Shown one piece after another: positions 8,918-19,129 of a DNA stretch of 33,441 nucleotides. Each line of letters opens with the position of its first letter. Within the stretch, counting starts at the first letter, position 1. The stretch spans positions 1-33,441 of the forward strand of contig DAOUSN010000030.1 of the NCBI GenBank assembly GCA_030627205.1, written 5' to 3'. A program made the position numbers and the translations under genes. The notes below the pieces were generated by a model, which was not told the DNA's origin, made no database searches, and saw only the letters and a list, made by a program, of their open reading frames with translations. Source of the DNA: Methylococcaceae bacterium. GTDB lineage: Bacteria; Pseudomonadota; Gammaproteobacteria; Methylococcales; Methylomonadaceae.

Positions 8918-10112
8918 AAAATATACTATGCCAGATGGACAAGGACATTTTGGTACTTATGGAGGCTTGTTTGTTGCCGAAACCTTAATTGAGCCTCTAA
9001 AAGAATTAAATACCGCTTATCAACATTATTTGGATGACCCTGACTTTATTGCTGAATTAGATGCAGATTTACAGCATTATGTCGGTCGCCCTTCACCCTT
9101 ATATCATGCAGAACATTGGTCTAAAGCTTTAGGTGGAGCGCAAATTTATTTAAAACGTGAAGATTTAAACCACACTGGCGCTCATAAAATTAATAATACC
9201 GTCGGTCAAGCTTTGCTGGCAAAACGAATGGGAAAAACTCGTATTATCGCTGAAACAGGCGCAGGGCAGCATGGGGTTGCTACAGCAACGGTTGCCGCGC
9301 GTTTAGGCTTAGAGTGCGTGGTTTATATGGGTGCTGTTGACATCAAACGTCAAGCATTAAACGTTTACCGAATGAAGTTATTAGGCGCGACCGTTATTCC
9401 AGTTGAATCAGGCTCTAAAACCTTAAAAGATGCGTTAAATGAAGCCTTAAGAGATTGGGTAACCCATGTTGATAATACTTTCTACATTATTGGTACGGTT
9501 GCAGGACCACATCCTTATCCTGCTATGGTAAGAGATTTCCAAACTATTATTGGTCGTGAAGCAAAACAACAATGTTTACAACAAGCAGGACGTTTACCTA
9601 ATGCGTTAGTTGCCTGCGTTGGTGGTGGTTCAAATGCAATTGGTTTATTTCACCCCTTTATTGATGAATCCTCAGTCAAACTATTTGGCGTAGAAGCTGC
9701 GGGTGATGGGATTGAAACTGGGCGACATTCTGCCCCTCTTTGTGCAGGTCGCCCTGGAGTATTACATGGAAATAGAACCTATTTAATGACAGATGATGAT
9801 GGAGAAATCATTGAAACCCATTCTATTTCAGCAGGATTAGATTACCCTGGTGTTGGGCCTGAACATGCTTGGCTTAAAGACCTTGGTCGTGCTAAATACG
9901 TCAGCATTACCGATACCGAAGCATTGGAAGGATTTTATGCTTTGACCAGAATGGAAGGTATTATTCCTGCATTAGAATCTAGTCATGCAATGGCTTATAC
10001 CTTAAAACTTGCGCCAACGATGACTAAAGATGAAATTATTATTGTTAATCTATCAGGTCGAGGTGATAAGGATATGCACACAATGGCGATACGTGAGGGA
10101 ATTAAAATATGA
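8910..10112 (+). CDS. trpB: Tryptophan synthase beta subunit TrpB
   Basis: Joins indole with serine to give tryptophan, with pyridoxal phosphate, in the alpha2beta2 complex. 400 residues, the usual length. The PLP lysine is Lys93 in HTGAHKINN. The phosphate-binding loop VGGGSNAIG and the monovalent-cation/closing region [11 protein letters not shown] are intact, as is AETGAGQHG (Glu for indole). It overlaps trpF by 8 bases and trpA by 4 (ATGA), as expected for partners made in equal amounts. Confidence 0.98.
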   Translation: MTKKYTMPDGQGHFGTYGGLFVAETLIEPLKELNTAYQHYLDDPDFIAELDADLQHYVGRPSPLYHAEHWSKALGGAQIYLKREDLNHTGAHKINNTVGQALLAKRMGKTRIIAETGAGQHGVATATVAARLGLECVVYMGAVDIKRQALNVYRMKLLGATVIPVESGSKTLKDALNEALRDWVTHVDNTFYIIGTVAGPHPYPAMVRDFQTIIGREAKQQCLQQAGRLPNALVACVGGGSNAIGLFHPFIDESSVKLFGVEAAGDGIETGRHSAPLCAGRPGVLHGNRTYLMTDDDGEIIETHSISAGLDYPGVGPEHAWLKDLGRAKYVSITDTEALEGFYALTRMEGIIPALESSHAMAYTLKLAPTMTKDEIIIVNLSGRGDKDMHTMAIREGIKI

Positions 10113-10912
10113 GTCGTTTAGCCGCTACATTTAAAAATTTAAAACAACTTAATCGCACCGCATTAATTCCTTTCATTAGTGCCGGCGACCCTTATCCAGA
10201 ATTTACCGTGCCATTAATGCACGGAATGGTTGATGCAGGCGTTAACGTTATTGAATTAGGAGTACCTTTTTCTGACCCGATGGCTGATGGTCCAATAATT
10301 CAACGAGCTAGTGAGAGAGCCTTATCTCATCATGTTAGCTTGACTAAAGTACTAGCAATGGCATCAGAATTTAGACAAACAAATCAAACAACCCCATTAG
10401 TCTTAATGGGCTATTTAAATCCTATAGAAATTATGGGTTATCAAATTTTTGCTGATAAAGCCCAACAAGCAGGTATTGATGGGGTTTTAACTGTCGACTT
10501 ACCTCCTGAGGAAGCAGAAGAATGTACTGCCATTTTAAAAGCGAGTAACATAGATCCCATTTTTTTATTAGCCCCTAATAGTCATGAAGATCGAGTTAAA
10601 AAAATGAATGTAATTGGCAGCGGGTATCTCTATTATGTTTCTTTAAAAGGTGTCACTGGCGCGGGACACTTGAATGTTACAGAGGTTGAAAAAAAATTAG
10701 CAATGATTAGGAATAATACTTCTTTGCCTATCGGTGTAGGTTTTGGTGTAAAGGAAGCATCTATTGCAAAAGAAATTGCTAAAGTAGCAGATGCAGTGGT
10801 CGTAGGCAGTGCATTAATTAGTAAAATTGAAGCTAATTTAGACAACCCTAATCAAGCTAAACAAGAAATTATCATATTATTAACCGCCATGCGTAAAGCA
10901 ATGGATAGCTAG
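10109..10912 (+). CDS. trpA: Tryptophan synthase alpha subunit TrpA
   Basis: Cleaves indole-3-glycerol phosphate to indole and glyceraldehyde 3-phosphate and channels indole to TrpB. 267 residues, (beta/alpha)8 barrel. Catalytic Glu49 ([11 protein letters not shown]) and Asp60 (MADGP) are both present, and the phosphate-binding GVGFGV appears near residue 211. The start codon overlaps the trpB stop. accD follows after a short spacer with its own ribosome site. Confidence 0.97.
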   Translation: MSRLAATFKNLKQLNRTALIPFISAGDPYPEFTVPLMHGMVDAGVNVIELGVPFSDPMADGPIIQRASERALSHHVSLTKVLAMASEFRQTNQTTPLVLMGYLNPIEIMGYQIFADKAQQAGIDGVLTVDLPPEEAEECTAILKASNIDPIFLLAPNSHEDRVKKMNVIGSGYLYYVSLKGVTGAGHLNVTEVEKKLAMIRNNTSLPIGVGFGVKEASIAKEIAKVADAVVVGSALISKIEANLDNPNQAKQEIIILLTAMRKAMDS

Positions 10913-10925
10913 TGGAGTATTGCTT

Positions 10926-11858
10926 ATGAGTTTGAGTTGGTTTGAAAAATTAGTCCCTGCAACCATTAGGACAGATGCGTCAAATAGAAAAGTAGCTGTT
11001 CCTGAGGGTTTATGGAATAAATGTCCTAGTTGTAACGCTATTTTATATAATGCAGAATTAGAAAAAAACTTTAATGTTTGCCCAAAATGTGACCATCATC
11101 TGCGTATTTCTGCACGAACACGGTTAGATTTATTCTTGGATAAAGACCAACGTGAAGAAATTGGAAAAGGTTTAAAACCGACTGATCCGTTAAAATTTAA
11201 AGACAGTAAAAAATATAAAGATCGACTTTCACAAGCACAAAAACAAACTAAAGAAAATGACGCGTTAATTGTTATGCAAGGTTTGTTACATGGACATCCT
11301 ATAGTCGTTGCTGCCTTTAATTTTAGTTTTATGGGAGGCTCTATGGGATCTGTAGTTGGTGAACGTTTTGTCCGTGGTGTTAACCAAAGTCTTAAAATTA
11401 AAGCACCTTTTATAGTTTTCACTGCCTCTGGTGGTGCGCGAATGCAAGAATCTTTATTTTCACTGTTTCAGATGAGTAAAACTAGTGCAGCATTAGCCAA
11501 ATTATCAATAGCTAGATTACCTTATATTTCATTTATGACCGATCCAACGATGGGTGGTGTATCTGCAAGTCTTGCGATGCTTGGTGATATAAATATTGCT
11601 GAACCTAAAGCTTTAATTGGTTTTGCAGGCCCTCGAGTAATTGAACAAACAGTGGGAGAAAAATTACCCGAAGGTTTTCAGCGTAGTGAATTTTTACAAG
11701 AACATGGTGCAATTGATATGATTGTTGACCGTCGTGAAATGCGCGATAAAATAAGCAATATATTGTCTATATTGATGACGGAGCATTTAAATAACCCTGC
11801 TGATTTAAAAACAAAAAATGAAGCTAATATTGAAAATATTCCCACTAAAAATCCCTAG
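10926..11858 (+). CDS. accD: Acetyl-CoA carboxylase carboxyltransferase beta subunit AccD
   Basis: With AccA it moves the carboxyl group from carboxybiotin to acetyl-CoA, forming malonyl-CoA for fatty-acid synthesis. 310 residues. The N-terminal four-cysteine zinc ribbon is clear: Cys33, Cys36, Cys52, Cys55 (CPSC and CPKC). The crotonase-fold body carries [21 protein letters not shown] and [12 protein letters not shown] chose ATG 10926 because GGAG lies 8 bases ahead; an upstream TTG at 10920 is less likely. Its place between trpA and folC is the common gammaproteobacterial order. Confidence 0.97.
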   Translation: MSLSWFEKLVPATIRTDASNRKVAVPEGLWNKCPSCNAILYNAELEKNFNVCPKCDHHLRISARTRLDLFLDKDQREEIGKGLKPTDPLKFKDSKKYKDRLSQAQKQTKENDALIVMQGLLHGHPIVVAAFNFSFMGGSMGSVVGERFVRGVNQSLKIKAPFIVFTASGGARMQESLFSLFQMSKTSAALAKLSIARLPYISFMTDPTMGGVSASLAMLGDINIAEPKALIGFAGPRVIEQTVGEKLPEGFQRSEFLQEHGAIDMIVDRREMRDKISNILSILMTEHLNNPADLKTKNEANIENIPTKNP

Positions 11859-11890
11859 CGATAGACGATTAACTTTAATCATTATTAGAT

Positions 11891-13162
11891 ATGGCACGTT
11901 TTAATTCGCTACCGCCTTGGTTAGATTGGCAGGAACAATTTCATCCTCGATTAATTGATTTAGGTTTAAAAAGGGCAGCGCAAGTATTTAACCGACTTCA
12001 CCCGAATTATTCTAAACCTCTTACCATCATTGTCGGAGGAACGAATGGAAAAGGCTCTTGTATCGCTTTTTTAGAAACTATTTATAAGGCGCAAGGTTAT
12101 AAAGTTGGCGCATATACATCACCAGAAATTTCACATTACCGTGAACGAATAAAAATTAATGGGCTTGCTGTTACCAACCAGATGATATGTGATGCTTTTT
12201 CCCGTATAGATGCTGTGCGTGAGGAAGTCTCTCTTAGCTATTTTGAATTTGGTACTTTAGCTGCTATTGATATTTTTTTACGGGCCAATTTAGATATACA
12301 ACTGCTGGAAGTAGGTTTAGGTGGTCGGTTAGATGCCGTTAATATTATAGATGCTGATGTCAGTATTATTAGCAGTATTTCTATTGATCATGTAGATTGG
12401 TTAGGAGGAACACGCGAAGCAATAGGCTTTGAAAAAGCAGGAATTTTCAGAGAAAATATTCCCGCAATTATTGGTGATAGCACCCCACCAGATTCTTTAA
12501 TTTCAGCAGCAATAGCGAAAAAAACACCTTTACGCTGTATTCATAAACATTTTGATTATCAAATAACATCAACAGATTGGCATTGGAACAGTACCACTGT
12601 AAGTTATAGCCATTTACCACTGCCTGCGTTAAAAGGACAACATCAATTTAATAATGCGGCAACTGCACTGATGGCAATTACTGAGATGCAGCCTTATCTA
12701 CAGGTTGATAAAAAAGTGATTGAAAAGGGCTTAAAAGAGACCAAATTAAAAGGACGATTTCAATTAATTAATAGTAATATTCCTATCTTATTAGATGTAG
12801 GACATAACCCGCAGGCGGTGAAAATGTTAGCAAACTATTTAATAAGCCATTTTAAAAATAAAAAAATACATGCTGTTTTTGCAATTATGAAAGATAAGGA
12901 TATAAGTTCTATTATTGATATTATGGATGAACTTGTTAACGATTGGTTTATTAGCCCGATAAAAAGTCCAAGGGCAGTCTCTAAAATAGTCTTGCAAAAA
13001 CTATTTATACAAAAAAACATCGCTAATGTTAACTTTGGGTTTCAACATTTTAGCGAGGCTATTGCTGCGGCTCGAAGAAATGCAACAAAAGATGATCTTA
13101 TTTTAATTTTTGGGTCTTTTTTTTTAGTGTCAGACTATTTAACAGAATTTGAAAATAATTAA
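11891..13162 (+). CDS. folC: Bifunctional dihydrofolate/folylpolyglutamate synthase FolC
   Basis: Adds glutamate to dihydropteroate and then to reduced folates, retaining them in the cell and suiting them to folate enzymes, including PurF-pathway and MetH-linked C1 steps. 423 residues. A Mur-ligase type P-loop, GGTNGKGS, lies at residues 49-56. It is followed by the domain motifs YTSPEISHYRERI, LLEVGLGGRLDA and SIDHVDWLGG, and near the end of the ATPase part by GHNPQA (LLDVGHNPQ). It sits 32 bases after accD with no clear ribosome site, and 11 bases before the SPOR gene. Confidence 0.95.
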   Translation: MARFNSLPPWLDWQEQFHPRLIDLGLKRAAQVFNRLHPNYSKPLTIIVGGTNGKGSCIAFLETIYKAQGYKVGAYTSPEISHYRERIKINGLAVTNQMICDAFSRIDAVREEVSLSYFEFGTLAAIDIFLRANLDIQLLEVGLGGRLDAVNIIDADVSIISSISIDHVDWLGGTREAIGFEKAGIFRENIPAIIGDSTPPDSLISAAIAKKTPLRCIHKHFDYQITSTDWHWNSTTVSYSHLPLPALKGQHQFNNAATALMAITEMQPYLQVDKKVIEKGLKETKLKGRFQLINSNIPILLDVGHNPQAVKMLANYLISHFKNKKIHAVFAIMKDKDISSIIDIMDELVNDWFISPIKSPRAVSKIVLQKLFIQKNIANVNFGFQHFSEAIAAARRNATKDDLILIFGSFFLVSDYLTEFENN

Positions 13163-13173
13163 GGTCATAACGC

Positions 13174-13746
13174 ATGGAAATAGATGAAGAGTTAAGAAAT
13201 AGAGTGGTAGGTGCATCTGTTGTTACTATTTTGGCAATGATTTTTTTACCAATGTTACTTAATGACCCTAAGGAAGATATTTCTCAAACTGAATTGTTAA
13301 CAATTCCTGAAAAACCAACTGATTATCCTTCTTTAACTGCCATCTTATTACCTGATGATATTAATGATGTTATCGGTAATGTTTCAACAACAGTAAAGAT
13401 TAATGAATCACAACCTTTGCCTATAGTACTTAAAGAAGCATTACCCATTACTCATCCACCAAAAGAACAGTTAGTCCCTGTCTTAGATGTAACTACGAAT
13501 ACAAGTCTTCAAGCTAAACGCTGGTTTATCCAAGTTGCAAGCTTTAATCGAGAAGAAAATGCCGTCGTTTTTAGAGATACATTGAGAAAACAGGGATTTT
13601 CAGCTAATGTAGCTCCAGCTTTATTAAATGGTCGCACTGTTTATCGGTTACGTGTCGGACCTGAATTAAGTAAACAACGAGCGAAAACGATTAAAACTAA
13701 GCTTAATCAATTAAATAATGTTAAAAGTATTATTTTATCGGATTAA
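13174..13746 (+). CDS. SPOR-domain cell-division protein, DedD-like
   Basis: A 190-residue bitopic membrane protein. It has a short cytosolic start (MEIDEELRNRVVG), one membrane helix around residues 13-30 (ASVVTILAMIFLPMLL), a Pro-rich linker, and a C-terminal SPOR domain from about residue 112 (RWFIQVASFNREENA to VYRLRVGPE). SPOR domains bind denuded glycan strands at the septum, so a role at the division site is likely. In Gammaproteobacteria dedD commonly sits between folC and cvpA, as here. AAGG about 10 bases before the ATG serves as ribosome site. Confidence 0.88.
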   Translation: MEIDEELRNRVVGASVVTILAMIFLPMLLNDPKEDISQTELLTIPEKPTDYPSLTAILLPDDINDVIGNVSTTVKINESQPLPIVLKEALPITHPPKEQLVPVLDVTTNTSLQAKRWFIQVASFNREENAVVFRDTLRKQGFSANVAPALLNGRTVYRLRVGPELSKQRAKTIKTKLNQLNNVKSIILSD

Positions 13747-13777
13747 ATTTTTATTCTCTTACTCTTATTAATTTAAA

Positions 13778-14266
13778 ATGAACGAAATAGATTATGCAAT
13801 TATTGCTATCATTATTATCTCGTTGCTAGTAGGCGTGCTACGAGGATTTGTGAAAGAAGTTTTATCATTATTTGCATGGGGAGTTGCTATTTGGGTAGGG
13901 CTGACCTTTAGTCGTCCTTTTTCAGTATTATTAGAAACAGTGATAGATTTTCCAGCAGCTAGAATTGCGGTCGCCTTTGTGATATTACTATTTTTTACAC
14001 TTATTATTAGTGGTATTGTTAATTATTTTGCAGAATTATTCCTTGAAAAAACTGGACTAACTGGTATTGATCGTTTTTTAGGGGTATTTTTAGGAATTAC
14101 ACGAGGAGGTATTGTAATTGCTTTATTAGTTATGCTAGCAGGCTTAACACCTGCTCCAGAACTGGCTTTATGGCAACAGTCGAGTTTAATTCCCCATTTT
14201 CAAACCTTAGCTTTATGGTTACGAAAACAAATTCCTCCTGAAATAACTGAAATAACTGAAATATAA
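13778..14266 (+). CDS. cvpA: CvpA family membrane protein
   Basis: 162 residues with four likely membrane helices, around residues 4-22, 27-45, 62-85 and 103-122. The N-terminal YAIIAIIIISLLVGVLRGF with GFVKEVLSL is the family hallmark. CvpA was first linked to colicin V export and is commonly found upstream of purF; it also contributes to envelope stress tolerance in enterobacteria. The last codons hold a small repeat (EITEITEI). It is followed by 145 AT-rich bases before purF in which I find no credible gene. Confidence 0.92.
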   Translation: MNEIDYAIIAIIIISLLVGVLRGFVKEVLSLFAWGVAIWVGLTFSRPFSVLLETVIDFPAARIAVAFVILLFFTLIISGIVNYFAELFLEKTGLTGIDRFLGVFLGITRGGIVIALLVMLAGLTPAPELALWQQSSLIPHFQTLALWLRKQIPPEITEITEI

Positions 14267-14411
14267 TAATGAAACTCATCCGATTAAAATATAAACAATA
14301 TTTAACTTTATTTATTAAAAAAAATAAAATTTGGGGATTTAAAACATTTTAAAAGCTCTCTAAAACCTAAATATATTTAGTTATTTTCAATCATTTAACT
14401 CAGGATAAAAA

Positions 14412-15920
14412 ATGTGTGGTATTGTAGGAATTGTTGCCCATCAAGAAGTTAATCAGGATCTTTATGATGCTTTAACGGTATTACAGCACCGAGGTCAAGA
14501 TGCAGCAGGGATTGTAACTTGTCAAAATGGGCGTTTACATTTACGTAAAGAAAATGGATTAACCCGTGATGTATTTAATAGCGCACAAATGATGCGCTTA
14601 CGAGGAGCAATGGGGATTGCACATGTTCGTTACCCGACGGCTGGATGCACTAGTTCTGCTGAAGCACAACCATTTTATGTTAATTCACCTTTTGGATTAA
14701 CTTTAGCCCATAATGGTAATTTGACCAATACCAAAACGTTGAAAAAAGCCTTATTTATTGACGATCAACGTCATCTTAATACTGATTCAGATTCTGAAAT
14801 TTTATTAAATATTTTTGCACATGAATTACAAAAATTAGGTAAATTACAATTAACGCCTAAAGATGTATTCAAAGCGGTTGAAGGTGTTCATAAACGTTGC
14901 AAAGGTGCTTATGCTGTTGTGCTAATGATTGCAGGCTTTGGTATTTTAGGTTTTAGAGACCCTCACGGTATTCGTCCTATTGTTTTTGGAGAACGTAAAT
15001 CTGAGAAAGGATCTGATTTTATGATAGCCTCAGAAAATGTCGCTTTAGATATTTTAGATTTCAAACTAATTCGTGATATAGAACCAGGTGAAGCCATTTT
15101 TATTGAAAAATCAGGCATATTACACACCCAACAATGCTCAAAAATTGTCGATCATTGTCCTTGCATTTTTGAGTATGTTTATTTTGCTAGACCTGATTCA
15201 ATTATTGATGGTATTTCTGTATATAAAGCCCGATTACGAATGGGAGAAAAATTAGCAGATAAAATTCTTAAAACTTGGCCAGATCATGATATTGATGTCA
15301 TCATTCCTATCCCCGAAACCAGTCGCACATCAGCGTTAGAAATGGCAAAAAAACTAGCGGTTAAATTTCGAGAAGGTTTTATCAAAAATCGTTATATTGG
15401 ACGTACATTTATTATGCCTGGGCAAAAAATGCGTAAAAAATCAGTACGACAAAAATTAAATGCCATTAATTTGGAATTTGAAGGCAAAAATGTTTTATTA
15501 GTTGATGATTCTATTGTTAGAGGAACAACCTCAGAACAAATTATACAAATGGCACGTGATGCTGGAGCAAAAAAAGTTTATTTTGCCTCGGCCGCTCCGC
15601 CTGTACGCTATCCTAATGTTTATGGAATTGATATGCCTGCCGTTCAAGAACTTATTGCTAATCAACGAAATGAGGCAGAAATAAGTCAGGTAATTGGTGC
15701 TGATAAAATGATTTATCAAGATTTAGATGATTTAATTGAAGCCGTACAACATGGAAACCCTAAAATTAAGCATTTTGACACTTCTTGTTTTAGTGGTAAA
15801 TATATCACTAGTGATATAGATGATAACTATTTAAAACAACTAGAATTATTACGGAATGATAAGGCGCAACAATCTATAAATAATGAAAATTCTAGTATTG
15901 AAATGCAAAATTCAACTTAA
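14412..15920 (+). CDS. purF: Amidophosphoribosyltransferase PurF
   Basis: Makes 5-phosphoribosylamine from PRPP and glutamine, the first committed step of purine synthesis. 502 residues. After Met removal the nucleophile Cys starts the protein (MCGIVGIV), so no propeptide is present, as in E. coli. The glutaminase domain shows [10 protein letters not shown] and AHNGNLTN. The C-terminal phosphoribosyltransferase domain has the PRPP loop [13 protein letters not shown] at about 360-372. AGGA lies 6 bases before the ATG. A conventional PurR box is not obvious in the leader. Confidence 0.98.
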   Translation: MCGIVGIVAHQEVNQDLYDALTVLQHRGQDAAGIVTCQNGRLHLRKENGLTRDVFNSAQMMRLRGAMGIAHVRYPTAGCTSSAEAQPFYVNSPFGLTLAHNGNLTNTKTLKKALFIDDQRHLNTDSDSEILLNIFAHELQKLGKLQLTPKDVFKAVEGVHKRCKGAYAVVLMIAGFGILGFRDPHGIRPIVFGERKSEKGSDFMIASENVALDILDFKLIRDIEPGEAIFIEKSGILHTQQCSKIVDHCPCIFEYVYFARPDSIIDGISVYKARLRMGEKLADKILKTWPDHDIDVIIPIPETSRTSALEMAKKLAVKFREGFIKNRYIGRTFIMPGQKMRKKSVRQKLNAINLEFEGKNVLLVDDSIVRGTTSEQIIQMARDAGAKKVYFASAAPPVRYPNVYGIDMPAVQELIANQRNEAEISQVIGADKMIYQDLDDLIEAVQHGNPKIKHFDTSCFSGKYITSDIDDNYLKQLELLRNDKAQQSINNENSSIEMQNST

Positions 15921-15959
15921 AATCAACCGATAACTCTCTATTGATAACATTGTCTATCT

Positions 15960-17144
15960 ATGAAAAATAATATTAATTGGAATAATTACGGCTTAGAAAC
16001 CCAAGCGGTAAGAGCTGGACAACAACGTGGTTTTGAAAATGAACACAGCATTCCTATTTTTGCGACCTCAAGCTATGTTTTTGAAAATGCAGAAGATGCT
16101 TATTTACGTTTTACAGGGAAAAAAGACGGTAATATTTATTCACGATTTACCAATCCAACCGTTGATGCCTTTCAACAACGTTTAGCTTTAATGGAAAAAG
16201 GCGAGCGTTGTTTGGCATTTTCATCAGGAATGGCAGCCATTATGTCCTTAGGAATGAGTTTGTTAAAAGCAGGTGACCATATTGTTTGTTCACGTAGTGT
16301 TTTTGGTAATACTATTTTAATGTTTGAAAATTATTTTGGAAAATTTGGAGTGACGACTGACTTCGTTACTTTAACTGATTTAAATGCTTGGGAAGCTGCA
16401 ATAAAACCTAAAACACAGTTCTTATTTGTAGAAACCCCTTCAAACCCGTTAATAGAAATTGTCGATATAAAAGCTTTAGCTGAAATTGCCCATAAACATA
16501 ACTGCTTATTAGTAGTTGATAATGTATTTTGTACACCTATTTTACAAACTCCACTTGAATTAGGAGCGGATATTATTGTTCATTCAACCACTAAATATAT
16601 AGATGGGCATGGCCGTTGTATTGGTGGAGCGATTATTGCTAATGACGCTTTGATTGAAAAGTCGTTTTACCCTTATTTAAGAACAGGTGGAGCGACAATG
16701 AGTGCATTTAATGCGTGGATTTTTTTATCTGGACTAGAAACATTAGCCATTCGGATTAAAGCACATTGTGAAAATGCGTTTAAACTTGCCTCATGGTTAG
16801 AGCAACAACAACATGTTATTCGTGTTCACTACCCAGGTTTAGCTTCTCATACTCAACATCAACTGGCAAAAGAACAACAAAAAGATTTTGGCGGTGTGGT
16901 CAGTTTTGAAGTTGAAGGGGGTAAAGATGCGGCGTGGAAATTAATAGATAACACGCAAATGTTATCCATTACTGCAAACTTAGGTGATGTTAAATCGACA
17001 ATTACACACCCAGCAACCACAACACATGGGCGATTATCCGCAGAAGTTAGAGCAAAAGCTGGGATTAAAGAAGGTCTAATTCGTATTTCAGTGGGGTTAG
17101 AAAATATTGATGATATAAAACAGGATTTATTAATTGGTTTATAA
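15960..17144 (+). CDS. metZ: O-succinylhomoserine sulfhydrylase MetZ
   Basis: A PLP enzyme that makes homocysteine directly from O-succinylhomoserine and sulfide; MetH (573-4244) then methylates it. 394 residues of the Cys/Met metabolism fold. It has the SRFTNPTV region, FSSGMAAI, the VVDNVF aspartate contact, and the PLP lysine Lys212 in HSTTKYIDGHG. Assignment as MetZ rather than cystathionine gamma-synthase rests on close resemblance to pseudomonad MetZ and on the purF-metZ order. Its stop overlaps the stop region of the next, convergent gene by 6 bases, so no terminator fits between them. Confidence 0.9.
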   Translation: MKNNINWNNYGLETQAVRAGQQRGFENEHSIPIFATSSYVFENAEDAYLRFTGKKDGNIYSRFTNPTVDAFQQRLALMEKGERCLAFSSGMAAIMSLGMSLLKAGDHIVCSRSVFGNTILMFENYFGKFGVTTDFVTLTDLNAWEAAIKPKTQFLFVETPSNPLIEIVDIKALAEIAHKHNCLLVVDNVFCTPILQTPLELGADIIVHSTTKYIDGHGRCIGGAIIANDALIEKSFYPYLRTGGATMSAFNAWIFLSGLETLAIRIKAHCENAFKLASWLEQQQHVIRVHYPGLASHTQHQLAKEQQKDFGGVVSFEVEGGKDAAWKLIDNTQMLSITANLGDVKSTITHPATTTHGRLSAEVRAKAGIKEGLIRISVGLENIDDIKQDLLIGL

Positions 17145-17783
17145 AAGTTTAGATTTTAAGATAGAATTAAATTTCCGTAACACTGCAATAATTTTAATTA
17201 AACTCTCTTTTTTAGTACAATCATAACTTTCAGAAATAAAATAATCTCTCTCTGACATCACAATAAATTCCCAAAATTTTCCTGTTATACACGCGCCATA
17301 AATTGGTCGATTATTTTGATTAATGTCTTGAGCAATTAAAAAAGCTTCTAATAATTGAGCGACAGGATCACCTGTTGGGTCACGGTGTTTTTTCCATTCT
17401 TGAAAATGAAAATAGGGAGTTTGTGGTTTATCTAAAACTCCCTTAGCAATCATAAAGTCAGTTTTAATTTTTAAAAAGTTTTCTTTAATAGTTGCCTCAA
17501 TACTTCGCTCAAAATAAGTATTATAAATGGGATTATCAACTAAATTACCCAAGCGTAATACAAAAGAAATAAATTTCATTTTTAATTCTTCTTCATGCCA
17601 TCCATCTATTTTTTCCTGAACATCCTGTAAAATAAAATCGAAAATATACTGTTCAGAACTATTTAATATAGTCTGACAATCCAGCCATTCTATTAATAAA
17701 GGACTTTTACTGTTGCCTACATGCCGTTTCAAATCATAAAGTAAAATTAAATCGGCTTCAGAATATTTTTTAGCTCTAGGCAT
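17139..17783 (-). CDS. Unknown protein, PD-(D/E)XK nuclease-like (second of a tandem pair)
   Basis: 214 residues, no family I can name. A possible nuclease core is visible: acidic EEEL (residues 64-67), Asp109 (KTDF), Glu129-x-Lys131 (FQEWKK) and Gln143 (VAQLLEAF). After these comes PIYGACITGKFWEFIV. This order and spacing parallel its upstream neighbour (17776-18381), which has D97, E118-x-K120, Q130 and SIYGIVTTGTNWKFLKL. The N-terminus (MPRAKKYSEADLILLYDLKR) is basic. Its ATG overlaps the end of the neighbour by 8 bases, so they are probably made together. Fold assignment is my reading of motifs without a search. Confidence 0.7.
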   Translation of the reverse strand: MPRAKKYSEADLILLYDLKRHVGNSKSPLLIEWLDCQTILNSSEQYIFDFILQDVQEKIDGWHEEELKMKFISFVLRLGNLVDNPIYNTYFERSIEATIKENFLKIKTDFMIAKGVLDKPQTPYFHFQEWKKHRDPTGDPVAQLLEAFLIAQDINQNNRPIYGACITGKFWEFIVMSERDYFISESYDCTKKESLIKIIAVLRKFNSILKSKLL

Positions 17784-18381
17784 AATTTAAGCTGTTTATA
17801 CTATGACTAATAAACCCCAATATCTTATCAATATCCGATAAATAATATTCATTCAAATCAATTTCAACACATTTATCGGTCAATTTCAAAAATTTCCAAT
17901 TTGTTCCAGTAGTGACAATTCCATAGATAGATTCCACCTTATTATTTTCTTGAGTATTAAATAATTGTGCCGCAACCATTTCGGCAATACATTGCCCTAA
18001 ACCACTCATAATATTTTCATTTTTTGCTTCAACAAGCATAATAACAGGCGCGGTGATAAATAATTTTTCTTCTGCATGACTGATAATATAATCACAAAAA
18101 CCATTTAACCCCTGAGTTTCATCGACATCAAATTTTATTCCTGAAAAAAATTTGAACTGTATTAATTGTTTGCTAACATCTAATAAAATCGGGGTAATAA
18201 TTAATTCTGAGCGCGCTTTTTCACTATTACTTGCTAAGGCCAATGGGGTATTGTAATTTAATGTTTCCGTTAAATAGTCACTGCAAATTAATTTAGTGGT
18301 TGCAAATAATCCTGCTTTTTCAATCATTACTAATTGGAAAGTTTTTTTTACACTGGCTAAGGTAAATTCACTATAGGGCAT
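17776..18381 (-). CDS. Unknown protein, PD-(D/E)XK nuclease-like (first of a tandem pair)
   Basis: 201 residues. The core reads Glu59 (RSELIITPILLDV), Asp97 (GFCDYII), Glu118-x-Lys120 (IMLVEAK) and Gln130 (GLGQCIAEM), which matches the E...D...ExK...Q order of PD-(D/E)XK nucleases. It then has IYGIVTTGTNWKFLKL, a strand pair often seen near the end of such folds. I see no DNA-binding domain or partner methylase, so it does not look like a standard restriction enzyme; similar stand-alone proteins occur in cyanobacteria and other bacteria with no known role. GGAG about 7 bases before the ATG fixes the start. It overlaps the next gene by 8 bases. Confidence 0.72.
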   Translation of the reverse strand: MPYSEFTLASVKKTFQLVMIEKAGLFATTKLICSDYLTETLNYNTPLALASNSEKARSELIITPILLDVSKQLIQFKFFSGIKFDVDETQGLNGFCDYIISHAEEKLFITAPVIMLVEAKNENIMSGLGQCIAEMVAAQLFNTQENNKVESIYGIVTTGTNWKFLKLTDKCVEIDLNEYYLSDIDKILGFISHSINSLNYA

Positions 18382-18408
18382 AATATAACTCCATAAGGTT
18401 AAGTGTCA

Positions 18409-19050
18409 TTATAGCGCATCACATTTTGTCAAATTTACTAGTTTACGCTTAAAGATATCCAGAATTTTTATATTATCATTGTGAAATAATTGCCATTTCT
18501 GAGCTTCTGAATCATAAAAAAGGCTGCTACCATCAACATCAACCGAACCAGCTAAAAAAAGAATAACAAATCGTTTCTGGTTATACCACAATTCACCGAT
18601 AGGTTTACCCTCATAAGTAACCATCCGATGACTACTACCATTATAAATAACAACTTGAGGAATTTGAAAATAATCTCCATGACAAGGCATGGGCATGTTT
18701 TCTTTAAGTTCTTGAGTCATTGGAAAGTAAGCTCGATTAAATTTTCGTAGCGAACTATTTTGGGTATATTGCAATAAAATTCCAGCCAATAAAATACCGA
18801 TAAAAATTGTTATTAAACGTAACCATTTTTTCCAATAAAAACTTTTTTTTGTTGCTAAGGTATAACTAATAGTAATAAAATGATAAAGAAAAGGAGGGCA
18901 GAAAAAAATGGGAAAGAACCAAGATAAGCTTCCCTTATTTGGCCAAGAATGGGAGAGGCTATAAATACTATAAATGGTTATACCGCTATAGATAAGTAGC
19001 AAAACCCAATTTAATAGTAAAGATTTTTGGTATTCATCCATGGTGAACAT
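18409..19050 (-). CDS. Unknown membrane protein
   Basis: 213 residues. Three hydrophobic segments fill the first half: about residues 11-31 (LLNWVLLLIYSGITIYSI), 43-63 (WFFPIFFCPPFLYHFITI) and 77-94 (LRLITIFIGILLAGILLQ). The second half is soluble and contains VVIYNGSSHRMVTYEGKPIG and FLAGSVDVDGSSLFYD, which suggest a small beta-rich domain. A second ATG at 19041 is also possible. No family is recognised. It lies 27 bases upstream of the nuclease-like pair on the same strand and could be cotranscribed with it. Confidence 0.65.
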   Translation of the reverse strand: MFTMDEYQKSLLLNWVLLLIYSGITIYSIYSLSHSWPNKGSLSWFFPIFFCPPFLYHFITISYTLATKKSFYWKKWLRLITIFIGILLAGILLQYTQNSSLRKFNRAYFPMTQELKENMPMPCHGDYFQIPQVVIYNGSSHRMVTYEGKPIGELWYNQKRFVILFLAGSVDVDGSSLFYDSEAQKWQLFHNDNIKILDIFKRKLVNLTKCDAL

Positions 19051-19083
19051 TTACTACTTAGAGAACAATAAAAAATTTAAAAG

Positions 19084-19116
19084 TAAAAAAATAAAGACGT
19101 AGATTACCACGCCTTT
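19084..19116 (-). terminator. Terminator after the glycine-zipper lipoprotein gene
   Basis: On the minus strand AAAGGCGT (19116-19109) pairs with ACGTCTTT (19100-19093) with one G-T wobble over an 8-base loop, followed by ATTTTTTTAC. Confidence 0.65.
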
Positions 19117-19129
19117 ACATTTATTTGCT

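Noticed and set aside
14269-14352. 27-codon frame between cvpA and purF
   Set aside because: Lys-rich, AT-driven, no ribosome site; chance frame.
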